Source: Adineta vaga (Eukaryota; Rotifera). Taken from it: 64,000 bases of DNA. This document shows, piece by piece, positions 1-13,021 of this stretch. The translations under genes and the position numbers were made by a program. The stretch lies in the NCBI GenBank assembly GCA_021613535.1, contig CP075493.1:8432001-8496000 (forward strand). The letters are read 5' to 3'. Below the pieces are notes generated by a model. The model saw only the letters and a program-made list of their open reading frames with translations, made no database searches and had not been told where the DNA came from. How positions within the stretch are numbered: position 1 is the first letter of the stretch; every line of letters begins with the position of its first letter.

Positions 1-475
1 ATCCACTAAAAATTGTATTTAAAAATTAGAAGAAAAAGAATAGGTTTGTTTGTCTGCGTACGTACATACAATCTTACATAAACATACACGCACACATCTG
101 TCTTTTTTACACATGTCGGACTGCCAGCATCACCTTTTTTTCGAACATAGTTACAATACACACAAAATGTGTCGAAAAAAGAAAAACCGAAGAGAAAAAA
201 ATACGGACGATAGCTAAAAAAGAAAGAATGTGAAACAAAAAAAGAAGATGAGCAAAAAACGAAAGGGAAAGAGAGCGAGAAAGAGGAAGAGAAAGAGAAA
301 GCGCGTAAAAACAACAAAACAAACGAAATGTGTCTTTAATCTTTACCAGTTCCTCCATACATAGTATGTAAATGATACTACGACTACCATCATACGAATG
401 AAAAAAAAAGGTTACCGATCAACAAATAGAAGAACACATAGAATGGGCTGATGTCGATTGTAGTTCATGAAAAAA
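1..475. other. Left-edge 3' flank, no gene seen
   Basis: This stretch lies downstream of the stop codon of the p160 coactivator gene. It is strongly biased to A and G on the + strand between about 170 and 310, with runs of A and GAGA-type simple sequence. The open frames on the minus strand here are only the complement of this purine tract and start at no conserved protein. I see no RNA gene and no second gene. Confidence 0.6.
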
Positions 476-3400
476 TTACATCATTGTTTTGCTTTGTTGT
501 TGATGTTGTTGTGATCGTAGATTTGTTTGTAATGGTGGAGTGGATATTGGAGATGTTAATTGACTGCGAAAATACGCCCCTTTTTGAGCTAAAAAACAGC
601 AAATGTTATTCTTTAAGTTTTTCTCTATTGGATTGAAACTTACTTGAATCAATATTTGGTGAGGTCATCACTAGACAGAAGGGATTAAAATGATTTCTTT
701 CTTTTCAAATTATTCAAAACATACCTTTCTGTGGTGTTGCACCTGGTACATCTTTTCCACCGGGTGGTTTTTGTCGTCCATGAATTGTATTTTGTAATTG
801 TTTACGTACAAATTCACTTGTACAACGCGTCGTTTGAAAACTATTCAAATCGGATATATATATATATACAGATATATATTTTGTTTCGTCGTACCTTAAA
901 CAGTTCATCATTTGATTATTTAATTCTTCAGATTGACGACACTCAACAGAAGTTAAATTTGGCACCGATGGATTCATGAGATTATTTGTGTCTAATAAAT
1001 AATTGACGGTTAGTCAGAGATTGAGAGAAAAGTTTCTACGTACTATGTGAATTTTGTTGAATATTTGCCGATAGCGCTGCACTCATATTAGAATATGGCT
1101 AAAAAAGAAAGTAAAACAAATAAATGGGACTGTTCTATTACCAAAAAAATGTTCTTTCTTTCCTTCTTTCTTTTCTGCTAATTTGGATTTATATTCGGGT
1201 AGAGTCAAGGTCTTACGATCCGATGTGAACCAAGAGAAAAAGAAGAAATGTTGCCTTGAACTTACAAGCACAAATGAGAACGAGAGAACATCCGCTTATG
1301 AATGAGAATTAGGTTTGTGTTCAATTCACAATCTATGTCAGCCACTGTCGATATATATGTATGTTACTCAATCTTGGTCATGTACACAATCATTAGAATA
1401 AAAAGAAAAGAAGAAAATTCTTCTTCGGATCAATTGATCGGGTGCCTTATGTGCAAACTGAAGGACAATTACTAACCTAAATCTCTATTCTGTTTTATTT
1501 GATATCTGTCATCATATCAATAGTGACCAACAAACATTATGTGAGCCATTGATTAACCTATATTGTTGCTCTCTCTCTCTCTAGTTCAACATACCACCTT
1601 GACCTCTCCTTTTCTTCTTCATTCATTCATTCATTCATCCATTCTCTTTTGAGGGTGTGTACTCATTTATATATGTACGATGATGAATTAATATTGAACA
1701 TATGATACAACATTCACGATTATATAATCACTACTTCCGTTACAGAACGAGAATCATATGACAATAATTCATCAATGAAATCTTTATTTGAAAAAAAGAA
1801 GAAAAGAAAACTCAAGAATGTTTCGAGTTATTCAGTTTAGACGAACAAAGCCTTGAGATTATCAAACTGAAGTGAACCCTTCTTTTTTGAAGACCTTCAA
1901 TAAAGATATAAGAGAATGAGAGAAGAAGAGAGAGAGAGAGAAAAAGAGATTCTTTCTATTCCTTTCTCGTTTTTTTTTGTATTTCATATACACATACTAC
2001 ATTCAATTAGATCACTGTCGATCAATACATTATAACAAAAGTTAGTGTCTTGGTAATAATTATGATGAAATAACCTTGTAATCAATGGCAGTGACCTTGG
2101 TTGTGCATTTTCTTTTCGCCTTGAGTTTTATACGAATATACACAAGGTCATGATTTTCAAAACTGATACATCATATATATATATACGTGCATGTATATAC
2201 ATTCATAGGTACATTCTTTCTTCATCATGTATTAGGTTTGTATTTCAAATACTTATTCTTGTGCTTCTAAAACGAGTGAACACTTAATCAAAGATAGACA
2301 TATTCTTAGAATCTATTTTTAGTAATCTCTTCTCTTTCCGACCAGAAAAGAAAGAAATATACTCGTTCACTCTTACATTAATCATCTATAAATATATATT
2401 TTTTCTTTCTCAACGGCGCAAAATCAATGACGTGATTCGTTTCTTAGTTATCAATATGTCAGATAATAGAAACAAGAGAATTCTCTACAGATACATAAAT
2501 AGAAAGAAGTTATTTCTTTTTCTAAGGGCAAATATATAAATGAAAGTTATATTCAATCTAAAACTATGAAAGTATGCCTTAGCAATATTTTTTCCTAAGC
2601 GTTGTTTTGTCTTTCTCATGTTTTCTCTTAATTTTCCATTAATACAGTCACTATCTGAATCTTTCTCTATACAAATAAACAAAACAACTGTTCTTTTTCT
2701 CAAGTTAATAGATTTTGTGTTTTTTTCTCTCGTATTGCATATCTGGACATCAAACCAGTTTCTAACTTAAAATATTTCGAAGTATTTTTATTCAACGATT
2801 ATATCGACTGATAGAAGGTACGAAGAAAAATGCCCTTAAAAAACATTTGCCGTTTGTTTTATAATCACACAATCTTCTCTTTCCTCTTGACATCGAAAGA
2901 GATGACAACGTTATTTTTTTATTTTCACTAAGAATGTTCTTGAAACTAGTTGTTTTTTCATTCTTTTAGATTGAATGATGATATTCACAAGAAACTCAGA
3001 CAGTCAAAGGTAAGCGATAAAAACAATTTCTATTTCTTTGTATGACTGCGATAGAACCACAATTGCGAAAGAATAACATTGTCACAGATTAGATAATGAT
3101 CCTTCGCATTAAAAGAATACAACATCCTGAAATTCCCCACTGTTTCTATTGACGTGTCAGTCTAAATTATCTTGTACCTAAGTAGTTTTTCGCGCAACTA
3201 ACTTATACATATGTTTCTGCTATCTTCTATATTGTTACGAGATATCTATTACAGATATTAGAAACTAAAATTTCGTTTCAACAAAACACGTGTCCATTAC
3301 AATTGTATCTAGAAGAAGAGATGTCTGTCTTCCCAGAAACTGTTGATTTTATAGAAAAGTAGTAATGAAATTTGTGCAAAATGTTAGCAATAATACTTCT

Positions 3401-4671
3401 GATCTCTGTACTACATAATTGAACACTCTTTCTAACCATCTGAGGAAAAGACTTCAGATAATTTTAAGCTTTCAGTTTCAAAACAAGCAAACTTTTTGTT
3501 TTATGTTTGCTGAGATTATTTTGACACGAAAAGTTAAGCTGCATAGACAACCATAAAAATATTTCCCTAAAATTTGTTATTAACTGTCGTGAGATGAAGA
3601 TGCGAAGTCATCGATATTGTCGAGTAGAAATCAGTATGATATGTATGCGAATTGTATTAACATAGGTCTCATTTGATTGTACGATACATTCGTACATATC
3701 TCAAATCTGTATACGAGTGAAATTTTTTATATAGATTCTTTTGAGTACGCGATAAGTGATAAGATAAGAATATTTTCTTTTTCATCACGGTTATCTGTGT
3801 TTTTGAAAGTTAGCGACAATTTTAAATTATATAACCTTTCTCATATTTGATCGATGGATTTCTGGTTTTAAAATAAATTCTTTATTTCAGACCGAGGTGT
3901 TGAATGAAATATATACGTCCATTCGTATTTACATAACCTTCTCTTTTCATCACTAGCTTTTTCTCTCTACAAAGAAATTCATTGTTCTTATTTCGAAAAA
4001 CTCTGTTGGTTTTCGAGTTTTATAAAATGAAATTTCTTTCTTTGCGAAATATATTTTGATCCGTAGCACATCTTCGCTTATTCATCTAATTCTATTGTAA
4101 TATAATACCTGATGCATTGCGGTTTGTGCAGGAGGAGCGGATGATTGTTGTGGTGCCTGCATGACATTCATATGACGATTTTGTGGCATCTGTTGCTGTT
4201 GTTGTGGTAGTCCCGATGGTGATGATGTCATAAAAAGATCATGACCATATGGAAGATCCAGTGGATTACTATTCGTTAATGATGGTGAATATTGATGAAA
4301 ATCTTGTTGTAATGAAGAATTATTTCCAGTGGGCATCATCAAATCGTTGTAGGCATTCATCATCGCTATTAAAAAAGACAACTATGTCATTTCATTTTTC
4401 TTTAAAGAAAACATACGTCGATGTTGCTGCTGCTGCTGCTGTTGTTGTTGTTGTTGTTGTTGCTGTTGATTTGGTGGCATCTAAGAAAACGAAACATAAA
4501 TTAGTTTAAAAAAACGCAAAATGTTTTTATTTTACATGTGGTAATGTTACGTTCATCGACATATGTAATTGAAGTTGCTGATTATTTGGTTGCGGTGTTC
4601 GTTGTTGATGCATCAATGCTTGACGTTTATTCATTTGTGGTGGAAGATTACCTGTTAACATTCGCTGTTGT

Positions 4672-4703
<32 letters not shown>

Positions 4704-7700
4704 CTGTACGGAATAATAATTAGGAGCAACTTGATTCGGTGGTGGTTGGGCATAATTATTATACATTTGTTGTTGTGGCGTTTGAGATGGTTGACGATAG
4801 TACGTATTCGACATTTGATTTGGTGTTTGATGGTGTTGAACATGTGTTGGCGCTTGTTGTGAATACATCATCATAGAATTAGGTTCCATATGTCCTGTCG
4901 AATTTGTCGATGGTAGAAAAGATGTATTCATTGGTGATAAAGATACATTTGGCGGAAACGCATTATTATCGATCATATCCATTGAAAGACAATCAGGATA
5001 TTGAGAAGTCTAGAATCTCAAAAGTAAATACAAAACAAATATGATATGAAAAGAATGCATTATACATTGGATGGTAATGATTGCTGCTGTTGGATCTGAT
5101 ATGTATGTGTTGATGCTTGTTGTCGATACATAGACATCGATGGATCAGCATTAACTGCTCGATTCGATGGTATTGACATAGTCGAATTATCAGCAAACAA
5201 AAAATCACCGGTGATAGAGCCTAGAAAACATCAATGTGAGAAAGATTAAGATAAATATTTTATTAGAAAAGAAAAACAAAATTACTGAAAGGACTATTGT
5301 CAACTGGTAAATCGAGTGATGTTGGACCTAAACAATAGAACAACACTGAATTCTATTTTTTTTTGTTATTTCTTAAATTTAAAGAAACAGAACAACACTT
5401 CATTTGTTGAATAATTCAACAATTGACTCATAAACATCTTTTTATGAGATAAAAATAACCATTTACCGGGATTAAACGAAGTAACAAGTGTTTTATATAT
5501 TTCACTAATAGCTTTTTCATCCTTTTCACTACGTTGCGATGCTGTTGTAGGTGGAAATGATGAATCCATTACATTCGATGAATTTTGTGAAAGAATTGTA
5601 TCAATAGTTGTTGGATCATTTAAACACTAAAGAAAAAATTATGAAAATATATCGATTTGAAATGTAATGAAATTTTTCTTTTTCTCTTTTACTTCAAGAA
5701 AATCTCGACTGTCTAATAAAGTTAAGAAATCATCATTTGAGTTATTATTTCCGGTAGTAGCTGCTGTTGTTGAAGTAAATAAGTCATTAACAATAGCTTG
5801 TATACGACTATTATCACTCGATGTCGATACCGATCGATTTAATGCTGGTGGTGGTGGTGGTAGTTGTTGTTGTTGTTGTTTATTAACTGGAATAAAAGAT
5901 ATTTCATTAGGTTGTTGAGGATCAGAACTTAATAATGCAGCAAGATAATCATCTTTTGATGATGAACTTTTCGTCGATTGGGATAATACTGTTGGAGTAA
6001 GATATTGTTCAAGTGGATCAATAGAATTATTATTCGAAATTTTATTTGAATTATTATTGTTATTTAATGTTGTTGATGATGATGATGTTGAATTCATTGT
6101 AGAAAATATGGATGTATCATTTGAATCAAGATTTTGTAGAAGATCATAAAGTGGTGCATCTTTCTTTGTTGCTAACGTTGATGATTGTGATGTACCAAAT
6201 AATGAACGTATCAATGTTGATTGATTATTTGATACTTGAGTATTACTTGGTATTTTCTTCAATGATGCTGAAGATGATTTTTCTAATTGAAAAGTACGAT
6301 CATATATATCTGGTTCAGTTTTAATTATTGTAGAATTAAGCTAGAATAATGAAATAATAGGAAATTATTTGAATTTAAACGATCTACAACTTACTTGATT
6401 CAATGGACGTGTAGCAGCAATAGCTATCGATGGTGAAATGATTGTATGATCTTGACATTCAAGTTTAATATCATCTTTCAATTGTTGACCAAGTAATAAT
6501 TTTGGAAGTTTTCGTTGAGTTTGTAATTGCTCGTCACTATCCATTGAACGTTTCAAACTATTTATTGAATTAGTATTGGTAGTGGATGTCTGTCGTGTTG
6601 TACGACGAAGAACAATTGGCGATGCTTGAATTACTGTTGATTGTTCAGGATTTGACGGTTGATCAAAAAATGAGTCAAGTGAATTATCCGATAGAGTTGA
6701 TTGAGGATTTGATAAGAGATAATCCGTTGGCTAAAAAATCAAAGTTGAAGAGTTAAACAAAAAACCAATATCAAATATGTTTACATCTCGTTTTGGTCGG
6801 CCAGGTTTTCTTGGTGGCGAAATCGTATTCACTACATTCGTTCGACTACCAAAACTGTGTGAATGTTGTCGTTGTTTTTTCTTTGATTTTGCATCCCATC
6901 CTATTGAATCAGCTGTCTGATTCGATTGTAATGAAAATTGACTTTTAAATGATGAACGTGAATTATTAAATGATTTATTATTTCCAAGTAGTTGATTACT
7001 ACCACTCGATGCACGTTGATTGATTTTATTACGAGAATTGTAAACAAATGGGGCTTCAACAACAACTTTTTGTGGACGTACTTCATCATTGAGTAATGTC
7101 TAGACAAGAAAAACAAAGAATTACATGCGCATAAGAATGAATAGGATTGATATTCCTGTGCAGATAGATCTTATTCTTCTTACCCGAAGAAATATATCAC
7201 TACGTAATTTATTCGATGTACCAGTTGTATTTGTTGTTTGACCGCCGTCAAGATCATCACTAGTCACTGATTCAGTCTTAATCAAATGTGCAGAAGCAGG
7301 TGATGACCACGCTGAATTATTTTCTGGTGTTGCTACATCAGTAACATTGGTTCCAGATGATAATGTTGTAGATGGTGCTTGTCGACCAAGAATTTGTTTG
7401 AGAAGAATATCAGAGGATGTATTTGTATTATTTAAATTTCCATTTGTTTGGCTAGGATTTCGTCGACGTTTGGTTGGTGATGGTGAATCACTAGGTAATG
7501 GTGATACATGAGTAGTTGTTGGACTTTCAGCAACTTGTATAAGATCATCAAATGCATTTGAATGATGTTTATTTTCATTATGAAAATGTGGACTTGATGT
7601 TCTTGATGGTGGAGATTTTGTTGCAAGTAGTTGTCTTAAACGTGTTGAACTACGTGATTGATTTGAAGATGGAACTGAATGCGTGGCCATTGTCATAGGA

Positions 7701-10377
7701 CTTGATGCTGTTGTATAAATATCACTATTCGAAAATAATAACGATGTTGGATCAAGTAATTGTAATGGTGAAGGTGGTCTTTTATTTGCTGGTGAAGGTG
7801 TTGGTAAAAACGAATTTAAATCATTAGATGGAGACGCAGATGTAAATAGTAAATCGAAAGAATTTATCGGAGAAGACACGCTACCATGATTTGAATGAAC
7901 TGAAGAGAGACTAGATCAATAGATATAATAAGGTCGAGAGATCTGTTTACCTGAACCTAATGTAGGACTAAATGGTGTTCGTTTACTACCAAACTCAACT
8001 GTATCCGATGAAGAGACACCTACAAGAAAAACGAGTCCTCTTTTAATACAACTTATTCAAAGAATCAATCAATTAATTAGATTACTATCAAGTGTCGAAG
8101 ATTTTTGTACAATTGGTTTTGGAGATGGTGGGATATTTGATTGTGGTTGATTTTTCTCACTAGGACTAGATACTGGTGCTGATAGAGAATTTTGTACTTG
8201 TATAAGGGTACCCAACGTGCTGGAAACATGTTGTTGTAAACTATTGGATGCATTTTTATGCATACCTAACATTGTTAATGCAAATTGTGTACCAATAGGT
8301 GGTGTTGAGGTTCGTGGAGGTGGTAAAGATAACGATGTTGGTGGTGATGTAATTTGAGTTTTAGTTGTTATCGATGATGATGATGATGATGATGATGAAT
8401 ATGACTGTTGTTGTTGTTGCTGTTGTTGTTTACTTTTTTGTAGATCACGATTAGAAACAATGATTGCTTTCATTAAACGTGTTGCTGCATTACCATTTAA
8501 ATCACTGATATTATCAATTAAACTAAATAGGAAAGAAAGTATTTGAGTTATTTTAGTTCGGAAAATATTCATTGCAAGTTTTTACCGAACAATGGTATGA
8601 GTAGAAACGATAGATTCAGATTTGCCAGTTGTTGTATTAGAAAATAGTTTACTTTGAGTATTAACAAAAGCATAGATATCATCATGTAAACAAAAACGAT
8701 AGACAGAACTTTTTGATTCGCCTTTTTCAATAACTGAAAATCGATCCATTTCAAAATGTGAGAAAATTCTGATATCATATAAACTTTCAACATACCTTCT
8801 TGAAAATGTCTATTAATCAATAGAATATCACTTTCATGAACATAATCTCGAAAATTTTTTCCCAAATAATTCATATCAATCGTTTCACATTTCATATGAC
8901 TAGAATAGTAAAAAGGAAAGAGAATTTGATTCAATAAAGTCCAACAATGTTTTATTTTACCTTGCATCTAAACTTTCAAAATCATATTGTAGATTGATTC
9001 GTGAAGAAAATTGATCAAAACCCAAGAGAGCTGGTTTATCTTTCAATTCATTGATTGGTGGTCGACGAGCAATACATATTAGAAAAGTTTTATCACTACC
9101 AGATGGATCACGATGAAGAGCAACTGATACAACCATGGTAATATATGGTGCTGACTCATCATTTGTTCGCATCCGACAAAGGAATGTACGACCACGTGAT
9201 TGAACATTTTGTGGTTGATCAGTATTTGCAGTTGAAGCCAACGAATCACCTATGAAAAATATGATTTATTAGACAAAAAATAAAACAAATTTCAAGAACA
9301 ATTCAATCATACCGGAATCTTTTTTTGCCCAAGCTTTGCTAAACTCACTCACATCACTCGGATGTACACAATAGTACAAATTTCGTCCAGCAAGTTCGTC
9401 CTAGATAAAGAATTTTACTTTCGATTCATTGCATAAATTCATTCATTCAATTACTTGGGTAAATTTCAAATACTGTCCAACATTATCGCTCACAAAATCC
9501 AGTTCACAATTATGATTTATTGTAAAGAAGAAACCATCAAGAGCCTAGAGAAACAATAAGAATCATTCGATTCATTCACTGAGATTTGTTAATTTATATG
9601 CGAGTAAGTTATACTGATAATTATAAATACATATCTTGTTTTTTACTATAAGCTAATAAACTAGTTCATTAGGGAATAAAAGTAAAGAAAAGAAAATATG
9701 TTGATATTCTAACTCTGCTCACAATTCTTTAGTAATTATAACAGAAGCCTTCAGAGGGTTATAATACACATATACCGATGCATTGAATACTCTTGTGCTT
9801 TGACGAACACTCGAAAGGAAGAAAAGAAAAAAGGAAATAACAAGTAGTAATATAGTGGCTGCAAATGCTTTTTTTTCTTCTTTGACTCTTGTTCCAGACC
9901 ACATTATATCCTGTGTGCGTCTAGATACACACGACATAATGTGTAGCAATTTGTTTTTTTCGTCGTTGTCATCGGCATTCTTTCAACACACGCACACATA
10001 GAAAAGAAACAAAAAGAAAAAATCGGTATAGAAGAAAGAAACACTAATAATGTTCGTTCGTTCACACGCTTCTTCTTTTGATATATGGAAAGGATAACAG
10101 TAACTAAATTTTCCTACTATCTTGTTTTTTGTTAAAATCAATAATAATATAATAAAAACATGAACGTAAAACATACCTCGAAAAGAAGTGGTCCAAGTGC
10201 GTCATGCGCTAGTAATGCTGGTCTGGATGATGAAACATCCGACTGTTGAATAACTGATGCCGAATCTGTTCGTTGTCGATTATTTGTTGTTAAACCAGAT
10301 AGAGGTGAACAATTTGGCTTGAGAATTGTTGCTGCGGCTGATGGTGGTGATGATGATATTAAATGAATATCATCCAT
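476..10377 (-). CDS. p160 nuclear receptor coactivator (NCOA1-3/Taiman type)
   Basis: This multi-exon gene encodes a steroid receptor coactivator homologue, a nuclear protein that bridges ligand-bound receptors to acetyltransferases. The first exon (10177-10377) ends in QQSDVSSSRPALL...DALGPLLFE and joins ALDGFFFTINHNCELDF (9455-9544), as in the p160 PAS-A domain. Exons at 8957-9241 (RTFLCRM, FLICIARRPP), about 8800-8900 (LGKNFRDYVHESD) and about 8590-8730 (SSVYRFCLHDD) form PAS-B. Strict LXXLL motifs are LRQLL (near 7630), LPKLL (near 6500), LYDLL (near 6140) and LAALL (near 5940); LLKQIL lies near 7400. An IKTEP sumoylation-type site is near 6320, an AT-hook-like RKPGRPKR near 6795, and polyQ at 4422-4707. 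The last exon ends SKTMM then TAA at 476-478. The start is the first ATG of the PAS exon, with an in-frame TAG 12 nt upstream. No bHLH is visible. Exon joins were made by eye. Confidence 0.85.
1099..4108 (-). other. 3.0 kb intron of the p160 gene
   Basis: The donor after ATGCATCAG (exon edge 4109) and the acceptor before CCATATTCTAATATG (exon edge 1098) are both phase 0, so they delimit a single intron of about 3010 nt. Other introns here are mostly 45-80 nt. It is AT-rich, with CT, ATTC and GAGA simple repeats near 1570, 1620 and 1930, and holds no ORF I would call a gene. Confidence 0.6.
4422..4468 (-). repeat. CAG/CAA polyglutamine tract in p160 exon
   Basis: On the minus strand this is a run of CAA followed by CAG codons inside a short exon beginning MPPNQQ and ending QHR at a GTATGT donor. 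The mixed codons and the in-frame position make it a coding polyglutamine stretch typical of p160 C-termini. Confidence 0.8.
4664..4707 (-). repeat. Second polyglutamine tract in p160 exon
   Basis: A run of about 15 glutamine codons (CAG and CAA mixed) lies within the 4527-4982 exon, between YYSVQ and RMLTGNL. It is in frame with the coding sequence. Confidence 0.8.
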
Positions 10378-11734
10378 TCGTTCGAAATACTATTCTATCG
10401 CATAGACATTCTTTGAATAAACAATAAAAAAAATATTTCAGTTATACAAATCACGTGGTACACCTGAAGGAAAAAATGTATTGATGCGTGCAAGGATATA
10501 ATATATTCAGAAAAAAAAAGGAAATTTCTTTTTTTCATTGGTTACATATTCGTTAGTATACAAAGGGTAAAAACACGATATAAGGTGAAAGAGCATATAT
10601 CTTCTCTGATATGTATACATAATGTTATTGATAATAAACTTACTTATGAGATAGATTTTCTTTCTTCTCTTGAATAATTATCAAATGATGAGTAAGAAGA
10701 AGAAAAAACGTAAACGTTACACAACAATACCGAACAAACAAACAAATAATAGTAATAATATAAATGATAATGATAACTCGAATTTAATAATGAAAATAAC
10801 TCGAAGGTTTCAATCACATTTAATGCTATATACAATCGTTTAATGTCGAACTCATATGATTTTCTATGAGGTAATAATAATAATTAGATTTCTAATCTAA
10901 AACAAAAGAAAGATTCTTATCATTAAGTAATTCAAATAAAACATTTTTGTTGGCCCTGGTTTTTGCTTGTTTTTTGATGAATGAATGATCGTCATCAGCC
11001 GACAATCGCCATTGTGTATTAGAATTCTGGGCGTGGTCCGCTACAAATATCAAATGCATTACCCCTTTACTTTTTTCGACCAATCAGAATTGAGTATGAG
11101 TAAAATCTGGATGGAGTAACCTTACTTCTCTAGTTCTCTTCTCTTCTCTTCTCAGCTCAGATTAATTAATGTACACCTACTCATTGTTTAAATTCCTAAA
11201 GTAATCAGACTAAATAACCAATTGATTATGAATTTCCGGATGAGAAACAAACAGTAGCAATTATCCTTCTGTGTTTTGAACTAGAACGAGAATTACTTTG
11301 GAACAAACGTGTATTGATTAAAATACTTATCTATCGGTCATAGTTCGTTCTTAAATATAGGAAATATCATAAAAAATGAGTTTTCATATATTTCATCTTA
11401 TTTATCTACTTTGTTGACAATATGTTATCAACAAATGATATGTGAACAGATGTTGAGAAGTATTTAATCATGATGTAATTCGAAGAAGATGATAGTAGAA
11501 AAATCTAACGTATATATACATATATATATTTTACTAAGATAACGATTTATTGTACAATATAGATGAAATGACGATAATCCAAGGTTTATGTCTTTTGATG
11601 AACTTATTATTATTATTATGCAAATATATTAAGAAAATATATACTTTTATCAATTATGCGAGAATATCTTTCATTCTTATACATACACAAAAGAAAAGAA
11701 GAAATGAAAAGGATAGAACTATATAGTATGACGA
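10378..11734. other. Upstream region of p160 gene and 3' flank of the 428-aa gene
   Basis: No coding region was found in either strand. The minus-strand frames at 10644-10835 and 10892-11083 lack any bHLH or other recognisable sequence. The segment 10970-11090 is richer in G+C than its surroundings and looks promoter-like. Pyrimidine repeats (CTTCT)n occur near 11130-11155, and AT-rich sequence fills the rest. Confidence 0.5.
11029..11084 (-). promoter_or_regulatory. Candidate p160 promoter: GC box plus CCAAT box
   Basis: A GGGCGTGG element at 11029-11036 and a CCAAT element at 11080-11084 sit in a small GC-richer island about 650-700 nt upstream of the p160 start codon. Spacing and composition are promoter-like, but this is motif reading only; a non-coding 5' exon would also be needed. 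Confidence 0.3.
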
Positions 11735-13021
11735 TTATGTCAATGATTCTTCGAAAAATGTCGGTGTTGCTGTTGTTGTCGATGATGTAACTGTTGTTCG
11801 ATTACGTAGAATATGAAATATATTTGTGAAACTATGTGGAACAACTCGTCCAAGTCGATAATTCAATAAGACACAAGTAATCATGGCAGCACACAGAAAT
11901 AATGCAATACCTAAAATGATCGATGTTACATATGTTGTTGCTTTCCACGGACTAGAATTCACATCTGTATATATTGTTGTTGAATCGATCTGTTCGCCAG
12001 GAGAAGTTGATGAAGTCGTATGGCTTTTTGTGGTAGTTATTGTTGTCAAATGTGTTGTCGATGTTCGTTTCGTTGTTGTTGTTGTTGTTGTTGTTGTTGT
12101 TCGATTTGGCCATTGTGCAAATGATACCAAACGAATCGTTCGTAATTGTTCATCAAGCCAAAAAAGATTTCGTACTTTATAAGTTATCAATGAAACAAGA
12201 CGTACATGGCCACTGGTTGTTAACCATATTAGATTATCATCATAAATAAACATCGATTGAATATCTGCTACTGTACTTGTATTTAATGGCAATACATCTT
12301 TTGTTAAAACAATACCATTTGGTGATAAAGTTAGTACATAAATTTTTTGTTGAGTACGATCAGCTGCATATAAACGATTATTACTCATTGCTAATGATGT
12401 TATTTCATTATAGACACTATCAATGAATAGACAAGATTGAAATGGTAATAGACGAAAACGACGATCTGCTCGACAATGAAGAATAGCTGATTGTTGACTG
12501 GATATTGCAATGCTTAAATAAAGATCAATTATATTATCATCAATTGTCTCATTAAAAATCATATCAAGAATTGGAGTTGTCGAATTCCAAAGACTTTCTC
12601 GAGACATTTCATTAAAATTCATTTGAATTATTCCGCGACGTACTGCCCAAAGAAGTGTTGCTTCACCTGATAAATAGGTTAGACTCGATCGACATGGTGT
12701 ATCATCGATAGGCATTAATGGTACAATATGTGATCCTACATGTAAATCAAGTGAATAAATCGTACTTGGTGAACAAACATAAATACGATTAATAAAATGA
12801 TTTGCTGTTAAACTTTGTAATGGATAAACTGCATCCGTATGATGATAGATAAGTTGTAAATCATCATTCGTATAATTCAATTCTTTAATTTGTGCTAGAT
12901 AAATATGTGATTCAGTTAAAATTCCAATAGCTGCATTGGTAATGTGACAATCAATAGATTGGGAAAAAAGTATAATAAAAATACAAAAAACTCGTTGATA
13001 AACTTCATTCATCATCATCAT
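11735..13021 (-). CDS. Type I membrane protein with propeller-like ectodomain, unknown family
   Basis: This single open frame encodes 428 residues without introns. The N-terminus has four methionines and a hydrophobic segment (VFCIFIILFSQ), consistent with a signal peptide. Residues about 30-310 contain recurring segments such as RIYVCSPSTIYSLDL, RLYAADRTQQKIYVLTL and LIWLTTSGHVRLV, a pattern like the blades of an LDLR-class or NHL-like beta propeller. A threonine-rich stalk follows (encoded by an ACA repeat near 12080), then a transmembrane helix (TSIILGIALFLCAAMITCVLL) and a basic cytoplasmic tail of about 45 residues. N-glycosylation sequons are present in the ectodomain. I do not recognise the family; an adhesion or scavenger-like surface receptor is a guess. 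The start at 13021 is the first ATG before the signal peptide. Confidence 0.65.
   Translation of the reverse strand: MMMMNEVYQRVFCIFIILFSQSIDCHITNAAIGILTESHIYLAQIKELNYTNDDLQLIYHHTDAVYPLQSLTANHFINRIYVCSPSTIYSLDLHVGSHIVPLMPIDDTPCRSSLTYLSGEATLLWAVRRGIIQMNFNEMSRESLWNSTTPILDMIFNETIDDNIIDLYLSIAISSQQSAILHCRADRRFRLLPFQSCLFIDSVYNEITSLAMSNNRLYAADRTQQKIYVLTLSPNGIVLTKDVLPLNTSTVADIQSMFIYDDNLIWLTTSGHVRLVSLITYKVRNLFWLDEQLRTIRLVSFAQWPNRTTTTTTTTTTKRTSTTHLTTITTTKSHTTSSTSPGEQIDSTTIYTDVNSSPWKATTYVTSIILGIALFLCAAMITCVLLNYRLGRVVPHSFTNIFHILRNRTTVTSSTTTATPTFFEESLT

Noticed and set aside
6-358. Minus-strand F/S/L-rich frames at the left edge
   Set aside because: They are the complement of a purine-rich simple sequence and lack any conserved pattern.
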